Of a stretch of DNA of 64,000 bases, positions 7,117 to 15,385 are shown piece by piece (position 1 is the stretch's first letter; each line of letters begins with the position of its first letter). The notes under the pieces are model-generated. The model had not been told where the DNA came from. It did not search any database and was given only the letters and a program-made list of their open reading frames with translations. The position numbers and the translations under genes are program-made. Source of the DNA: Actinomycetospora sp. TBRC 11914 (lineage in GTDB: Bacteria > Actinomycetota > Actinomycetes > Mycobacteriales > Pseudonocardiaceae); the NCBI RefSeq assembly GCF_012933465.1, contig NZ_JABBND010000016.1:113901-177900 (forward strand), in the 5' to 3' direction.

Positions 7117-9429
7117 TCACTCCTCCATGGTGCCCGCGCGGGCCGCGGGCCTTCTCGGGGGGCTCGGTACGGGGCCGGACCGGGGTCGGCGATCGGGACC
7201 GGGACCGGGACCGCCCGCCCCGACCCCGGGGCGGCGTGGTGCGGGGGCGCCGGGCACGGGCCAGGGCGTCCACGTCGCGAAGGCCGACGCGGCCGCCATG
7301 AGCGTGACGACGATGATGATCGACGGCCGGTCCACGAGCATGGTCTGCAGGCTCGCCTGCGCCGCGAGGCACGCGATCCCCATGCCCAGGACCACGACCA
7401 TCGGCGCGCCCGGTGTCCGGCGTCTCCACGAGGTCACGACCACGGAGAGCACGCGGACCCCGGCGAAGGCGTACGCGAGCAGGCCGAACACGCCCATGTA
7501 GAGCCAGATCCGCAGGTACTGGTTGTGGATGTAGGGCCGCGGGTCGACGACGGTGCGGCTGTGCTCGTCGTCGTAGGTGATGAGCTCGCCGCCGTAGTAC
7601 TGGCCGACGCCGACGCCCAGCCACGGCTGTCTCTCGAGCGTCGCGTACGCGGCGGCGTTTTCCCGCAGCCGGTCCGGGAGGCTGTCCTCGCCGTACGCCT
7701 GCCCGGTCACGACACTGGAGGCGCGCAGGGCGATCTGCTTGGCCTGGCCGCCGGCCAGCCCGGTGAGGGCGATGCTGAAGCCGATCGCGCCGATGACGAC
7801 GAGCACGGCCGCGCGCCGCACCAGGCCCTTGGGCCCGTGGGTGACGGCGGCGACGGCCACGATGAGCAGGACCAGCGGTGCCCAGGTGGACCGGTTGAAG
7901 CTCGCGGCCTCGTGCGCGATGCCGATGAGCAGCAGGCCCAGCCAGACCCACCGCGGCTTGCGCGGCATGAGCGCCGAGAGCAGCAGGACGAGCAGCGGGG
8001 CCCAGAGGTTCAGGGTCGGGCCGGAGAGCCGGGCGACGTCCGACGTCGACGAGCCGGTGATCACCGAGCTGCGCTCGTCGACCAGCAGCCGGCTCCAGCC
8101 CGCGGCCGCCGCGACCAGCACCACCGCGCTGCAGACGCCCGCGAGGTAGAGGAGCACGGACACCAGCTGGTGCGGGCGGCGGGCGAAGGCGAAGTAGACC
8201 GGGAAGAACGCCGCCACCATGAGCAGCGCCCGGTAGTTGTCGATCATCAGGCCGAACTCGCCGCCGAGCGCCAGCGCCGCGACCGCGCCGATGGTGGCCG
8301 CGACGAGGATCGCACCGGCCGGGCCCGCGAACACCGAGCGCGGGGCGAACCCGACGCTGCGTCCGCGCAGGGTCAGCAGCAGCGCGAGCAGCAGGGCGAC
8401 CTCGAGCACCGTCGGGGTGACGGGTCCGAGCTTGACGACGTCGACCTTCTCCGGGAACACGCCGACGCCGGTGAACAGCAGGGCGACCGCGGACCAGCGC
8501 GGGTCGGCGGTCCGCCACGACCACACCGCCGCGGCCAGCACCGCGAACAGCGGGAACACCATGGAGCCGGTGATGCCGTACCCGGCGATCGCCACGGCGG
8601 CGACCCCGACGGTGATCTTGCCCTCGGGACGGCGGAGACCGGCCAGGAGCCCCCGCATCTCGTCGCCCATCACGGTGGCGTTGAGCTCGACCATCCGGCG
8701 CCGCGACCGCACGGTGTGCGGCGGGAGGTCGCGTGCCCAGCGCCCGGGGCGCAGCAGGGAGCAGGCCAGCAGCGACACGATGAACCCGGCGACGCCGCCG
8801 AGGACGCCCCACCAGCGCGCCTCCTGCACGCCGTGGTCGACCACCGGCCCGCCCGGGTTCACCAGGGTCCCGGCGATCTTCGACTGCTGGGTGCCGGGGT
8901 AGCGCTCGCTCGCGACGATGACGTCGATCGTCGCGCGCGCCGCGGTGGTCGCGTCGGCCGCGACCGTCGCCCGGTCGTTCGACGTGGCGGTGACCTGGAG
9001 GACCTCGGTGCCCGACAGGTGCTTGCCGGTGACGGTCACGGTGGCCGGGTCGAACGGGGTACCCCCGCCGGTCGCGGCGATCTGGACGGCGCGCTGCGCG
9101 ACGGCCTCGCTGCCGGCGACGCCCTCCCAGCTGGTGATGCGGTCCTGCACGTACCGCGAGCCCTTCGCGATGTTGTCGTCCGTCGTCATCGTGTTGTTGA
9201 AGACGATCTCGGCGGTGCTCTGGTAGTGCCCCACCGTGCTGAGGAAGGCCGCGAAGGTGGCCAGCCCGGCGACGAGGGTGGTGACCACGACGACGAGGGC
9301 GGCGACCCGGACGTGCGAGGAGGGGCGTCGCGGGGGCGTGGGCGGATTCCCGCCCGGTCGGCCCGGACCACCGGGACCGGGCTGCGCGCCCGTCGCCCGG
9401 GGGGCCTCGACTGCCGTCATGCTGCCCAT
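7117..9429 (-). CDS. Wzz-Wzy fusion: chain-length domain plus O-antigen polymerase/ligase
   Basis: A 770-residue membrane protein. Residues about 40-240 match the Wzz/KpsE layout: a membrane helix at about 41-62, an extracytoplasmic segment containing an YPGT..SKIAGTLVNPGGP region, and a second helix at about 215-235. From about 290 onward there are ten or more membrane spans, with a large loop (LPDRLRENAAAYATLERQ, then a G-V-G-V-G-Q motif and an I-H-N-Q-Y-L-R-I-W motif) typical of the Wzy_C/WaaL O-antigen ligase or polymerase family. It probably polymerises the exported glycan. The ATG at 9429 was chosen; an in-frame ATG at 9420 is also possible. It precedes the second Wzz-like gene in one operon. 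Confidence 0.8.
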   Translation of the reverse strand: MGSMTAVEAPRATGAQPGPGGPGRPGGNPPTPPRRPSSHVRVAALVVVVTTLVAGLATFAAFLSTVGHYQSTAEIVFNNTMTTDDNIAKGSRYVQDRITSWEGVAGSEAVAQRAVQIAATGGGTPFDPATVTVTGKHLSGTEVLQVTATSNDRATVAADATTAARATIDVIVASERYPGTQQSKIAGTLVNPGGPVVDHGVQEARWWGVLGGVAGFIVSLLACSLLRPGRWARDLPPHTVRSRRRMVELNATVMGDEMRGLLAGLRRPEGKITVGVAAVAIAGYGITGSMVFPLFAVLAAAVWSWRTADPRWSAVALLFTGVGVFPEKVDVVKLGPVTPTVLEVALLLALLLTLRGRSVGFAPRSVFAGPAGAILVAATIGAVAALALGGEFGLMIDNYRALLMVAAFFPVYFAFARRPHQLVSVLLYLAGVCSAVVLVAAAAGWSRLLVDERSSVITGSSTSDVARLSGPTLNLWAPLLVLLLSALMPRKPRWVWLGLLLIGIAHEAASFNRSTWAPLVLLIVAVAAVTHGPKGLVRRAAVLVVIGAIGFSIALTGLAGGQAKQIALRASSVVTGQAYGEDSLPDRLRENAAAYATLERQPWLGVGVGQYYGGELITYDDEHSRTVVDPRPYIHNQYLRIWLYMGVFGLLAYAFAGVRVLSVVVTSWRRRTPGAPMVVVLGMGIACLAAQASLQTMLVDRPSIIIVVTLMAAASAFATWTPWPVPGAPAPRRPGVGAGGPGPGPDRRPRSGPVPSPPRRPAARAGTMEE

Positions 9430-9670
9430 CCCATCGCTCGCTCGGGGCCATCCTGGTCGTCGCGCGTCCAGGCGCTGTCAGATCCTGCTCCCCGGTCCGG
9501 GGTCCTCATCGGATCCCGGGCCTCCACGGTCCCCACGGACGACCACCCGCCCCGGGAGTCTAGGGCGGCCGTCCGACGGCCGAGGCACCCGCCGTCGTCG
9601 GGAGCAGTCCCGCCCGTCCACCACAAGACGCCGCGCCGCGTGGCGCGGTGCGCCCCGAGTGAGACGTGCC
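9430..9670. other. intergenic region upstream of the Wzz-Wzy gene
   Basis: A 241-bp gap between two minus-strand genes. It must hold the end of the methyltransferase transcript or a promoter for the Wzz-Wzy operon. I see a short inverted repeat near 9563-9580 (GGCCGTCCGACGGCC), but no clear -35/-10 pair. Confidence 0.35.
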
Positions 9671-10840
9671 TCAGCTCACGCCCGTCTCATGGACGGGGTC
9701 CGCGACCTTCACCACCGGGTCGACGACGACCCAGCGCCCGCCCGACGATTCCACCTCCGGCATGCGGGAACGCATCTCGCCGAGCAGGTCGGTGACGAAC
9801 AGGACCACCTCGTCCGGGCGGCGCCGGACGACCTCGTCGGGCGCCACGATCGGCACGCCGACGCCGGGGAAGCGCCTGCCCTGCTTGCCCGGGGAGCCGT
9901 CCGCGACGGCGGGCAGCAGGTCGGGGCCGATGCGGGCCCGGTTGAGCAGCGGCACGGCCCGCGAGGCCGCCGCGTACCCGATCACCGACCGGCCCGCCTC
10001 CGCGCCCTCGGCGAGGTGCGCGCGGAGCGCGTCGGCGCTGGCGGCGGTGGCCGCATCGAGCCCCGCGACCACGGCGGGGTCGAGCACACCGGCTTCGAGC
10101 TCGCGGGTGACGAGCCCCTCGACCGACGGCACGTCGGCGGGGCCCGGCACCCCGCTCCGGCGCGCGGCGAGGAGCACGGTGCCGCCGTAGAGGTCGAACC
10201 AGAAGGCGTGGGTGGCCTCGAAGCCGACGGCCGCGAGCATGCGCACCAGCACCGGCGTGGAGTAGTAGGCGAAGTGGCCGTGCCGCAGCGCGTTCCACCC
10301 GCCGTCGGCGACGATCGCGGCGAGGCTGTGGAACTGCAGCAGCAGCGTGCCGCCCGGCGCGGTCGCGGCCGCCCGCTCGGCGAGCCCGGCCGTCTGGTCG
10401 GCGGCGTGCATCAGCCCGAAGCAGTCGACGACGACGTCGGCCGGCTCGCTCGACGGGGCCTCGGTGAGCCCGACGGCCGCGAGCAGGTCCAGCCACGACC
10501 CGCCGTGCGGGCTGCCGAACTCGGTGACGGTGCGCCGTGGCGCACCGTCCGGTCCGGCGAGCAGGCCCGCGGCCTGCACCCGGGCGACGGCGTCGCGGGC
10601 CTGCTCGACCATCGCGGCCGGCTCGGCGCCGCGCGGCTCCTCGGGCGTCGTGGGGTCCTCCGCGAGGTTCCCCAGCCCGCACTGCGCGCACAGCCACATC
10701 CGGAGCGGGTGCACCGGGTCGGGGCCCGGGTCGTCCGCGGCGGGGAAGTGGTCGGCCGCGGGCTGGTCACCGAGGTCGAGGACGACGCTGCCGTCGGTGC
10801 TCCCGCACCAGCGGCAGGTCACGGGCTGGGGGCTCGGCAC
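9671..10840 (-). CDS. NovU/TylC3-type sugar C-methyltransferase
   Basis: A 389-residue SAM-dependent methyltransferase of the three-domain family that C-methylates NDP-deoxysugars. The N-terminal zinc-binding module has C-R-W-C and C-A-Q-C pairs (residues 9-12 and about 51-54). The central domain carries an LLLQFHSLAAIVADGGWNAL segment and an H-F-A-Y-Y-S motif, the equivalent of the family's H-E-H-F-x-Y-Y. The C-terminal Rossmann-like domain has a G-Y-A-A-A-S-R-A motif. The usual glycine-rich SAM motif is poorly preserved, so activity is less certain than for the paralogue at 14062-15354. It is divergent from the RfbC-like gene with 41 bp between the starts. Confidence 0.75.
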   Translation of the reverse strand: MPSPQPVTCRWCGSTDGSVVLDLGDQPAADHFPAADDPGPDPVHPLRMWLCAQCGLGNLAEDPTTPEEPRGAEPAAMVEQARDAVARVQAAGLLAGPDGAPRRTVTEFGSPHGGSWLDLLAAVGLTEAPSSEPADVVVDCFGLMHAADQTAGLAERAAATAPGGTLLLQFHSLAAIVADGGWNALRHGHFAYYSTPVLVRMLAAVGFEATHAFWFDLYGGTVLLAARRSGVPGPADVPSVEGLVTRELEAGVLDPAVVAGLDAATAASADALRAHLAEGAEAGRSVIGYAAASRAVPLLNRARIGPDLLPAVADGSPGKQGRRFPGVGVPIVAPDEVVRRRPDEVVLFVTDLLGEMRSRMPEVESSGGRWVVVDPVVKVADPVHETGVS

Positions 10841-10881
10841 GGGTCGGGGTCCTCTCGGGCGGTGGTGGGAGGCTTGCGGGC

Positions 10882-11427
10882 ATGGAGGTTCGCACGAGCG
10901 CGATCGACGGTGTCCTGGTGTTCGTCCCCACCCCGCACCGCGACGACCGGGGACTGTTCACCCGCACGTTCGACACCGCGATCGCCGCCGAGCACGGCGT
11001 CGACCTCGGGCCGGTCGCGCAGGACAGCCAGTCCCGGTCGCGGGCCGGGACGATCCGGGGCATGCACGGCCGCCGCGGAGCCGGCGAGGCGAAGCTGGTG
11101 CGGGTGGCGCACGGCGCGGTCCACGACGTCCTCGTCGACGCCCGGCCGACGTCGCCGACGTTCGGCACCGTGGCGGGCTTCCGGCTCGACGACGTCGACT
11201 TCCACCACCTCTACGTGCCCGCCGGCCTGCTGCACGGGTTCCAGGCCCTCACCGACGCCGACGTCTGCTACCGGATCGACACCCCGCACGCGCCGGGCGA
11301 GGACGTCGGGGTGGCGTACGACGACCCGGACCTCGCGATCTCCTGGCCCCTCGAGGTCACCGCGATCTCCGAGCGCGACCGGACGGCGGGCTCCTGGAAG
11401 GACCTGCGGGCCCAGCTCGGCGCCTGA
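10882..11427 (+). CDS. dTDP-4-dehydrorhamnose 3,5-epimerase-like cupin enzyme
   Basis: A 181-residue RfbC-family cupin. The catalytic His lies in G-T-I-R-G-M-H, a basic K-L-V-R-V strand follows, the catalytic Tyr is in V-C-Y-R-I, and the conserved D-D-P-D-L-A-I-S-W-P motif is near the end. It would epimerise C3 and/or C5 of an NDP-4-keto-6-deoxysugar. Length and key residues are normal for the family. With a nucleotidylyltransferase and two C-methyltransferases nearby, its substrate may be a CDP- or dTDP-linked branched sugar rather than rhamnose. The ATG start was chosen from the conserved N-terminus. Confidence 0.85.
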   Translation: MEVRTSAIDGVLVFVPTPHRDDRGLFTRTFDTAIAAEHGVDLGPVAQDSQSRSRAGTIRGMHGRRGAGEAKLVRVAHGAVHDVLVDARPTSPTFGTVAGFRLDDVDFHHLYVPAGLLHGFQALTDADVCYRIDTPHAPGEDVGVAYDDPDLAISWPLEVTAISERDRTAGSWKDLRAQLGA

Positions 11428-11436
11428 CCCGACGCC

Positions 11437-11485
11437 GCGAGGGGAGGATCCGGCCGCTCTTGTCGACCGAGGGTTCCCCGCGCGC
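11437..11485. repeat. GCGAGGGGA palindromic element, copy A
   Basis: An element of about 49 bp that starts GCGAGGGGAGGATCC, has CGCTCT in the middle and ends TTCCCCGCGCGC. It matches copies at 27590, 35864 and 35931. It lies between the convergent RfbC-like and SDR genes, where its outer inverted repeat could also act as a terminator. This copy has the most decayed right arm. Confidence 0.75.
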
Positions 11486-11494
11486 GGCGGGCCG

Positions 11495-12523
11495 TCAGGA
11501 GACCGGGCGCAGCGTGGCGTCGAGCGTCCCCGCCGCCTGGCGGTGGGCCAGCACCGCGAGGCGGGTGAAGCGCTGGTCGAACGCCTCCTGGGTGAGTCCG
11601 CGCTCCCGGTACTCCCGCAGCAGCTCGGCGGCGCCGTCGGCCACCGACCACGCGCACCGGAACTCGGGCAGCATCTTCTCGATCTTGGTGAAGTCCACGC
11701 GGTAGGAGCGCGGGTCGCCGCCGGTCTCGCCGGTGACCAGCAGCTCCGCCTCCGGTACGACGACCTTGACGGCCTCGGCGATGTCGCGGACCTGCACGTT
11801 GTTCTCGGTGCTCCCGACGTTGAACGCCTGCCCGCGCACGACGTCGGCCGGCGCCTCCATGGCGGTGATCGCGGCGGAGACGATGTCGCGGCCGTGGCAG
11901 AGCGGGCGCCACGGGGTGCCGTCGCTCATCACCTTGATGACCCCGGAGAGCACCGCGTGCCCGACGAGGTTGTTCAGCACGATGTCGGCGCGCAGTCGCG
12001 GCGAGAAGCCGAACGCGGTGGCGTTGCGCATCGACACCGGCACGAAGTCGTCGTCGGCCAGGTCGACCAGGTCGGCCTCCACCCGCACCTTCGACTCCGC
12101 GTACGGCGTCACCGGCTTCATCGGCGCGTGCTCGTCGAGGATGTCGTCGGTGCCCGAGGCGCCGTAGACCGAGCACGTCGAGGCGTAGACGAAGCGCCCG
12201 ACCCCGGCCTCCTTGGCCAGGCGGGCGAGACGCGTCGAGGCGTGGTGGTTGATGTCGTAGGTGTGCTCGGGGGCGAGGGAGCCGAGCGGGTCGTTCGACA
12301 GCGCCGCCAGGTGGATCACCGCGTCGAACCCGCGGAGCGCCTCCACGGTGACGTCGCGCAGGTCGACCTCGAGCGCCGGCGGGTCGGGCTGCTCGAGCGA
12401 CCCGAGGACGCAGTCGGCGTAGAGGCCGGAGTCCAGCCCGGTGACCTCGTGGCCGGCGGCGGCCAGCATCGGCGTGGCGAGCGTGCCCAGGTACCCCTGG
12501 TGGCCGGTGAGCAGGACGCGCAT
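11495..12523 (-). CDS. NAD-dependent sugar epimerase/dehydratase (extended SDR)
   Basis: A 342-residue extended short-chain dehydrogenase. The N-terminal Rossmann motif is G-H-Q-G-Y-L-G (residues 7-13), the H-L-A-A-L-S-N-D segment follows, the catalytic Y-x3-K is Y-A-E-S-K (about 143), and R-N-A-T-A-F-G-F is the substrate-side motif. It would act on an NDP-sugar as a 4-epimerase, 4,6-dehydratase or 4-ketoreductase. No separate 4,6-dehydratase is seen in the cluster, so this gene is one candidate for that step. It is the last gene of the minus-strand run that starts with the sugar transferase. Confidence 0.8.
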   Translation of the reverse strand: MRVLLTGHQGYLGTLATPMLAAAGHEVTGLDSGLYADCVLGSLEQPDPPALEVDLRDVTVEALRGFDAVIHLAALSNDPLGSLAPEHTYDINHHASTRLARLAKEAGVGRFVYASTCSVYGASGTDDILDEHAPMKPVTPYAESKVRVEADLVDLADDDFVPVSMRNATAFGFSPRLRADIVLNNLVGHAVLSGVIKVMSDGTPWRPLCHGRDIVSAAITAMEAPADVVRGQAFNVGSTENNVQVRDIAEAVKVVVPEAELLVTGETGGDPRSYRVDFTKIEKMLPEFRCAWSVADGAAELLREYRERGLTQEAFDQRFTRLAVLAHRQAAGTLDATLRPVS

Positions 12524-12562
12524 GGCGCGGTCTCCCTTCGTCGTGGGCGGTACCAGCGTGGC

Positions 12563-13210
12563 TCAGGCCGGTGCACCCACGAGCAGGCGGGTCGGGTGGA
12601 AGCCCTCGGCGTAGCGGCGGCCGGCCTGGACCCCGCGGATCCGCGCGAGACCGCGGAAGGCCTCGTCGTCGAACCAGGTCCGGCCGGTCTGCGAGGGGTA
12701 GTGCGCGTGGAGCAGCCGGATCTTCTCGTCGACGACGTCGGGCTCCAGCGGCCAGAGCACGGCCGGCTGGGCCAGGTCGGGCTCGGCCTTGAGGATCTCG
12801 TAGCCGAGCGCGAGGTGGTCGCGGAAGACGGTGGGGACGAGGCGGGCCAGCTCCCGGTGGTCCTGGTGGTCGTCGCCGCGGTGGCCCGCCAGCACGAGGT
12901 CGGGCTCGCAGGTCCGCCGGAACGCCTCGAGCGCCTCCTTGGCCCACTCCCAGTGGGTGGGCAGGCGGCCGTCGGGCATGTCGAGCACCGTCACCTCGAG
13001 GTCCGCGCCCGGGCAGAACGCCGCCAGCGCGGCGCGTTCCTCGGCCTCGCGCGGGGTGCCGCCGCCGGCGAGCACCAGCGCCCGCACGCGCAGCCCGGGC
13101 CGGGCCCGGCACAGGGTCAGCACGGTGCCGCCGGCCCCGATGGGGATGTCGTCGCAGTGCGCGCCGAGCAGGACCAGCTCGTCGAGCCGGGCCGGGACGA
13201 GGGCGTGCAT
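12563..13210 (-). CDS. PIG-L/LmbE family deacetylase
   Basis: A 215-residue PIG-L fold protein. The metal-binding motif is A-H-C-D-D-I-P-I-G-A-G-G, a variant of the usual A-H-P-D-D, and the second motif is G-H-R-G-D-D-H-Q-D-H. This zinc-dependent family removes N-acetyl groups from GlcNAc-containing substrates. Its start codon overlaps the stop of the nucleotidylyltransferase by one base (TGATG), so it is in the same operon. It may deacetylate an amino sugar of the surface glycan or a mycothiol-like substrate; the context favours the glycan. Confidence 0.8.
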   Translation of the reverse strand: MHALVPARLDELVLLGAHCDDIPIGAGGTVLTLCRARPGLRVRALVLAGGGTPREAEERAALAAFCPGADLEVTVLDMPDGRLPTHWEWAKEALEAFRRTCEPDLVLAGHRGDDHQDHRELARLVPTVFRDHLALGYEILKAEPDLAQPAVLWPLEPDVVDEKIRLLHAHYPSQTGRTWFDDEAFRGLARIRGVQAGRRYAEGFHPTRLLVGAPA

Positions 13211-14031
13211 CAGCTCAGCAGCTGCTGCTCGACGAGCCGCTCCAGCGGGGCCACGTCGGGCTTCTGCTCCCAGAGCATCCACGGGCGGGTACCGGCGCGG
13301 AACGACGCCTCGAGCTCGTTGCGCTCCTTGAGCGTGTCCGCGGGCTGCCAGAAGCCCTCGTGCGGGTAGCCCAGGAGCTTGCCCTCCTTGGCGAGGGCGG
13401 TGCAGGCGTCGCCGACGAGGTCGCCGCCCTCGGGGATCCGGTCGATGACCGACGGGCGCAGCACGAAGTAGCCGCCGTTCTCGCGGACGCCCATGTCCGT
13501 GACCGGGTGGATCGAGGTGATCCGGTCGTCCGGGCCCGGCTCCACGATGTGGAACACCGCGGTCGGCGACACCGCGAGCAGCGCGGCCTCGGCGTCGGAG
13601 GCGGTGAACCGCTTGACCATGTCGTCGAGGGGGGCGTCGGTGAGGACGTCGGCGTAGTTGGCGAGGAACATCTCGTCGCCGTCCACGAGGTGGCGCACCC
13701 GGCGCAGCCGCTCACCGATCGGCGACTCGAGGCCGGTGTGGACGAAGTGGATCGTCCAGTCGCCGATGTCCGAGCCGTTGAGCTGGATCTCGCCCTGGCG
13801 CAGGACGAAGTCGTTCGACTCGGTCTCGCGGTAGTTGAGGAAGTAGTTCTTGATGTGGTGCGCGCCGTAGCCCAGGCACAGGACGAACTCCTTGTGCCCG
13901 AAGTGCGCGTAGTACCGCATCACGTGCCAGATCAGCGGCCGCGGGCCGACCATCTGCATGGGCTTGGGGACGTCGGAGTCCCCCTCGCGCATGCGCATGC
14001 CGAAACCACCGCAGAACAGGACGACCTTCAC
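13210..14031 (-). CDS. sugar-1-phosphate nucleotidylyltransferase (RfbF-like)
   Basis: A 273-residue nucleotidyltransferase starting MKVVLFCGGFGMRMRE, with the family signature G-G-x-G-x-R-x-R and the P-K-P-M lysine. It contains the cytidylyltransferase-type features I-W-H-V-M-R-Y-Y, F-V-L-C-L-G-Y and N-G-G-Y-F-V-L. It resembles glucose-1-phosphate cytidylyltransferase RfbF, which makes CDP-glucose, the entry to CDP-deoxysugars and 3-C-branched sugars. RfbF proteins are usually about 257 residues, so length fits. Donor nucleotide is inferred from family likeness. It is coupled to the PIG-L gene. Confidence 0.8.
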   Translation of the reverse strand: MKVVLFCGGFGMRMREGDSDVPKPMQMVGPRPLIWHVMRYYAHFGHKEFVLCLGYGAHHIKNYFLNYRETESNDFVLRQGEIQLNGSDIGDWTIHFVHTGLESPIGERLRRVRHLVDGDEMFLANYADVLTDAPLDDMVKRFTASDAEAALLAVSPTAVFHIVEPGPDDRITSIHPVTDMGVRENGGYFVLRPSVIDRIPEGGDLVGDACTALAKEGKLLGYPHEGFWQPADTLKERNELEASFRAGTRPWMLWEQKPDVAPLERLVEQQLLS

Positions 14032-14061
14032 GCCGGATTCCTCACACCATGGGGGACGGGG

Positions 14062-15354
14062 TCACCGCGCGGCCGTCGCCGCGGGCGAGCCCCCGACGAC
14101 CGTCCCCGTCGCGGGGTCGACGATCTCGAGGGTCGGGATCGGGAAGACGAGCCGCCCGCCCCACGCGGCCACCGGGGCGAGCTGGGCGGTGATCTCGTCG
14201 CGCAGGTTCCACGGCAGCACGAGCACGTGGTCCGGCCGGTCGGCGTCGATGCGCTCCGGCGGGTGGATCGGGATCCGCGTCCCCGGGGTGTAGCGGCCGT
14301 GCTTGTAGGGGTTGCGGTCCACCGTGTACGCGAGCAGGTCGGGCCGGATGCCGCAGTAGTTCAGCAGCGTGTTGCCCTTGCCCGGCGCGCCGTACCCGAC
14401 GACGGTCTCGCCGCGGTCGGCCGCGTCGATGAGGAAGCGCACGAGGTCGTTGCGGATGCGCGAGACGTCGCGGGCGAACCCGGCGTGGCCCTCGACGGTG
14501 TCCAGCCCGGCGGCGGCCTCGCGGGCCAGCACGTCGGCGACGGCGGGCGACGCGGGCTCGTGCAGCCCGCTCGGCCGCGCCCACAGCCGGATCGAGCCGC
14601 CGTGGGTGGGCACCAGCTCGACGTCGACGAGGTCCAGCCCGCCGGTGGCGAGGGCCCGGATCGCCGTGCCGACCGTGTAGTACTGGAAGTGCTCGTGGTA
14701 GATCGTGTCGAACTGGCCCAGCTGCACCAGCGTGAGCAGGTGCTGCACCTCGATCGACACCCAGCCGTCGTCGGCGACCATGGCGCGCAGGCCCCGGGTG
14801 AAGCCGACGACGTCGGGGATGTGCGCGTAGACGTTGTTCGCGACGACGAGGTCGGCCGGCCCGTGCTCGGCGCGCACCGCCGCCCCGGTCTCCTCGGAGA
14901 GGAACGCGGTGACGGTCGGGACGCCCTTGGCGCGGGCGGCGTCGCCGACGTTGACGCTGGGCTCGACCCCGAGCGCGCGCATGCCGTCGGCGACCACGTG
15001 CTGGAGGAGGTAGCCGTCGTTGCTGGCGGCCTCGACGACGAGCGAGTCCGCCGTCAGCCCGGCGCGCTTCGTCGCTGCGGTGACGAACCGGCGCGCGTGC
15101 TCCACCCACGAGGTCGAGAACGACGAGAAGTAGGCGTACTCGGTGAACGTCTCGTCGGGGTCGATCAGCGGCGGCAGCTGCACCAGCAGGCAGTTCCGGC
15201 AGACCCGTGGGTGCAGCGGGAACGTCGGCTCCGGGGCCTCGAGGGCGTCGGCGGTGAGGAAGAGCTCGCAGGGTGGCGTGGCCCCGAGGTCGACGAAGCT
15301 CTCGAGCTCGACCGACCCGCAGAGCCGGCAGGTCAGCGGGGGCGCTCCGGCCAT
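14062..15354 (-). CDS. NovU/TylC3-type sugar C-methyltransferase
   Basis: A 430-residue methyltransferase with the full NovU/TylC3 layout. The zinc module has C-R-L-C and C-R-N-C; the SAM domain has VVEAASNDGYLLQH (about 108-121); the catalytic-site motif is Y-H-E-H-F-Q-Y-Y-T; the C-terminal domain has G-Y-G-A-P-G-K-G-N-T-L-L-N-Y. It would add a methyl branch to a ketosugar nucleotide, usually at C3 or C5. It lies 30 bp downstream of the sugar transferase in the same direction and is followed by the nucleotidylyltransferase. Compared with the paralogue at 9671, its SAM site is intact. Confidence 0.9.
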   Translation of the reverse strand: MAGAPPLTCRLCGSVELESFVDLGATPPCELFLTADALEAPEPTFPLHPRVCRNCLLVQLPPLIDPDETFTEYAYFSSFSTSWVEHARRFVTAATKRAGLTADSLVVEAASNDGYLLQHVVADGMRALGVEPSVNVGDAARAKGVPTVTAFLSEETGAAVRAEHGPADLVVANNVYAHIPDVVGFTRGLRAMVADDGWVSIEVQHLLTLVQLGQFDTIYHEHFQYYTVGTAIRALATGGLDLVDVELVPTHGGSIRLWARPSGLHEPASPAVADVLAREAAAGLDTVEGHAGFARDVSRIRNDLVRFLIDAADRGETVVGYGAPGKGNTLLNYCGIRPDLLAYTVDRNPYKHGRYTPGTRIPIHPPERIDADRPDHVLVLPWNLRDEITAQLAPVAAWGGRLVFPIPTLEIVDPATGTVVGGSPAATAAR

Positions 15355-15385
15355 CAGCAGCCTCCCGTCGCTTCGCTCGCCCCCA

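Noticed and set aside
9236..13369. 1377-residue plus-strand open frame
   Set aside because: It crosses five minus-strand genes with recognisable motifs and contains only His/Arg/Gly-rich shadow sequence.
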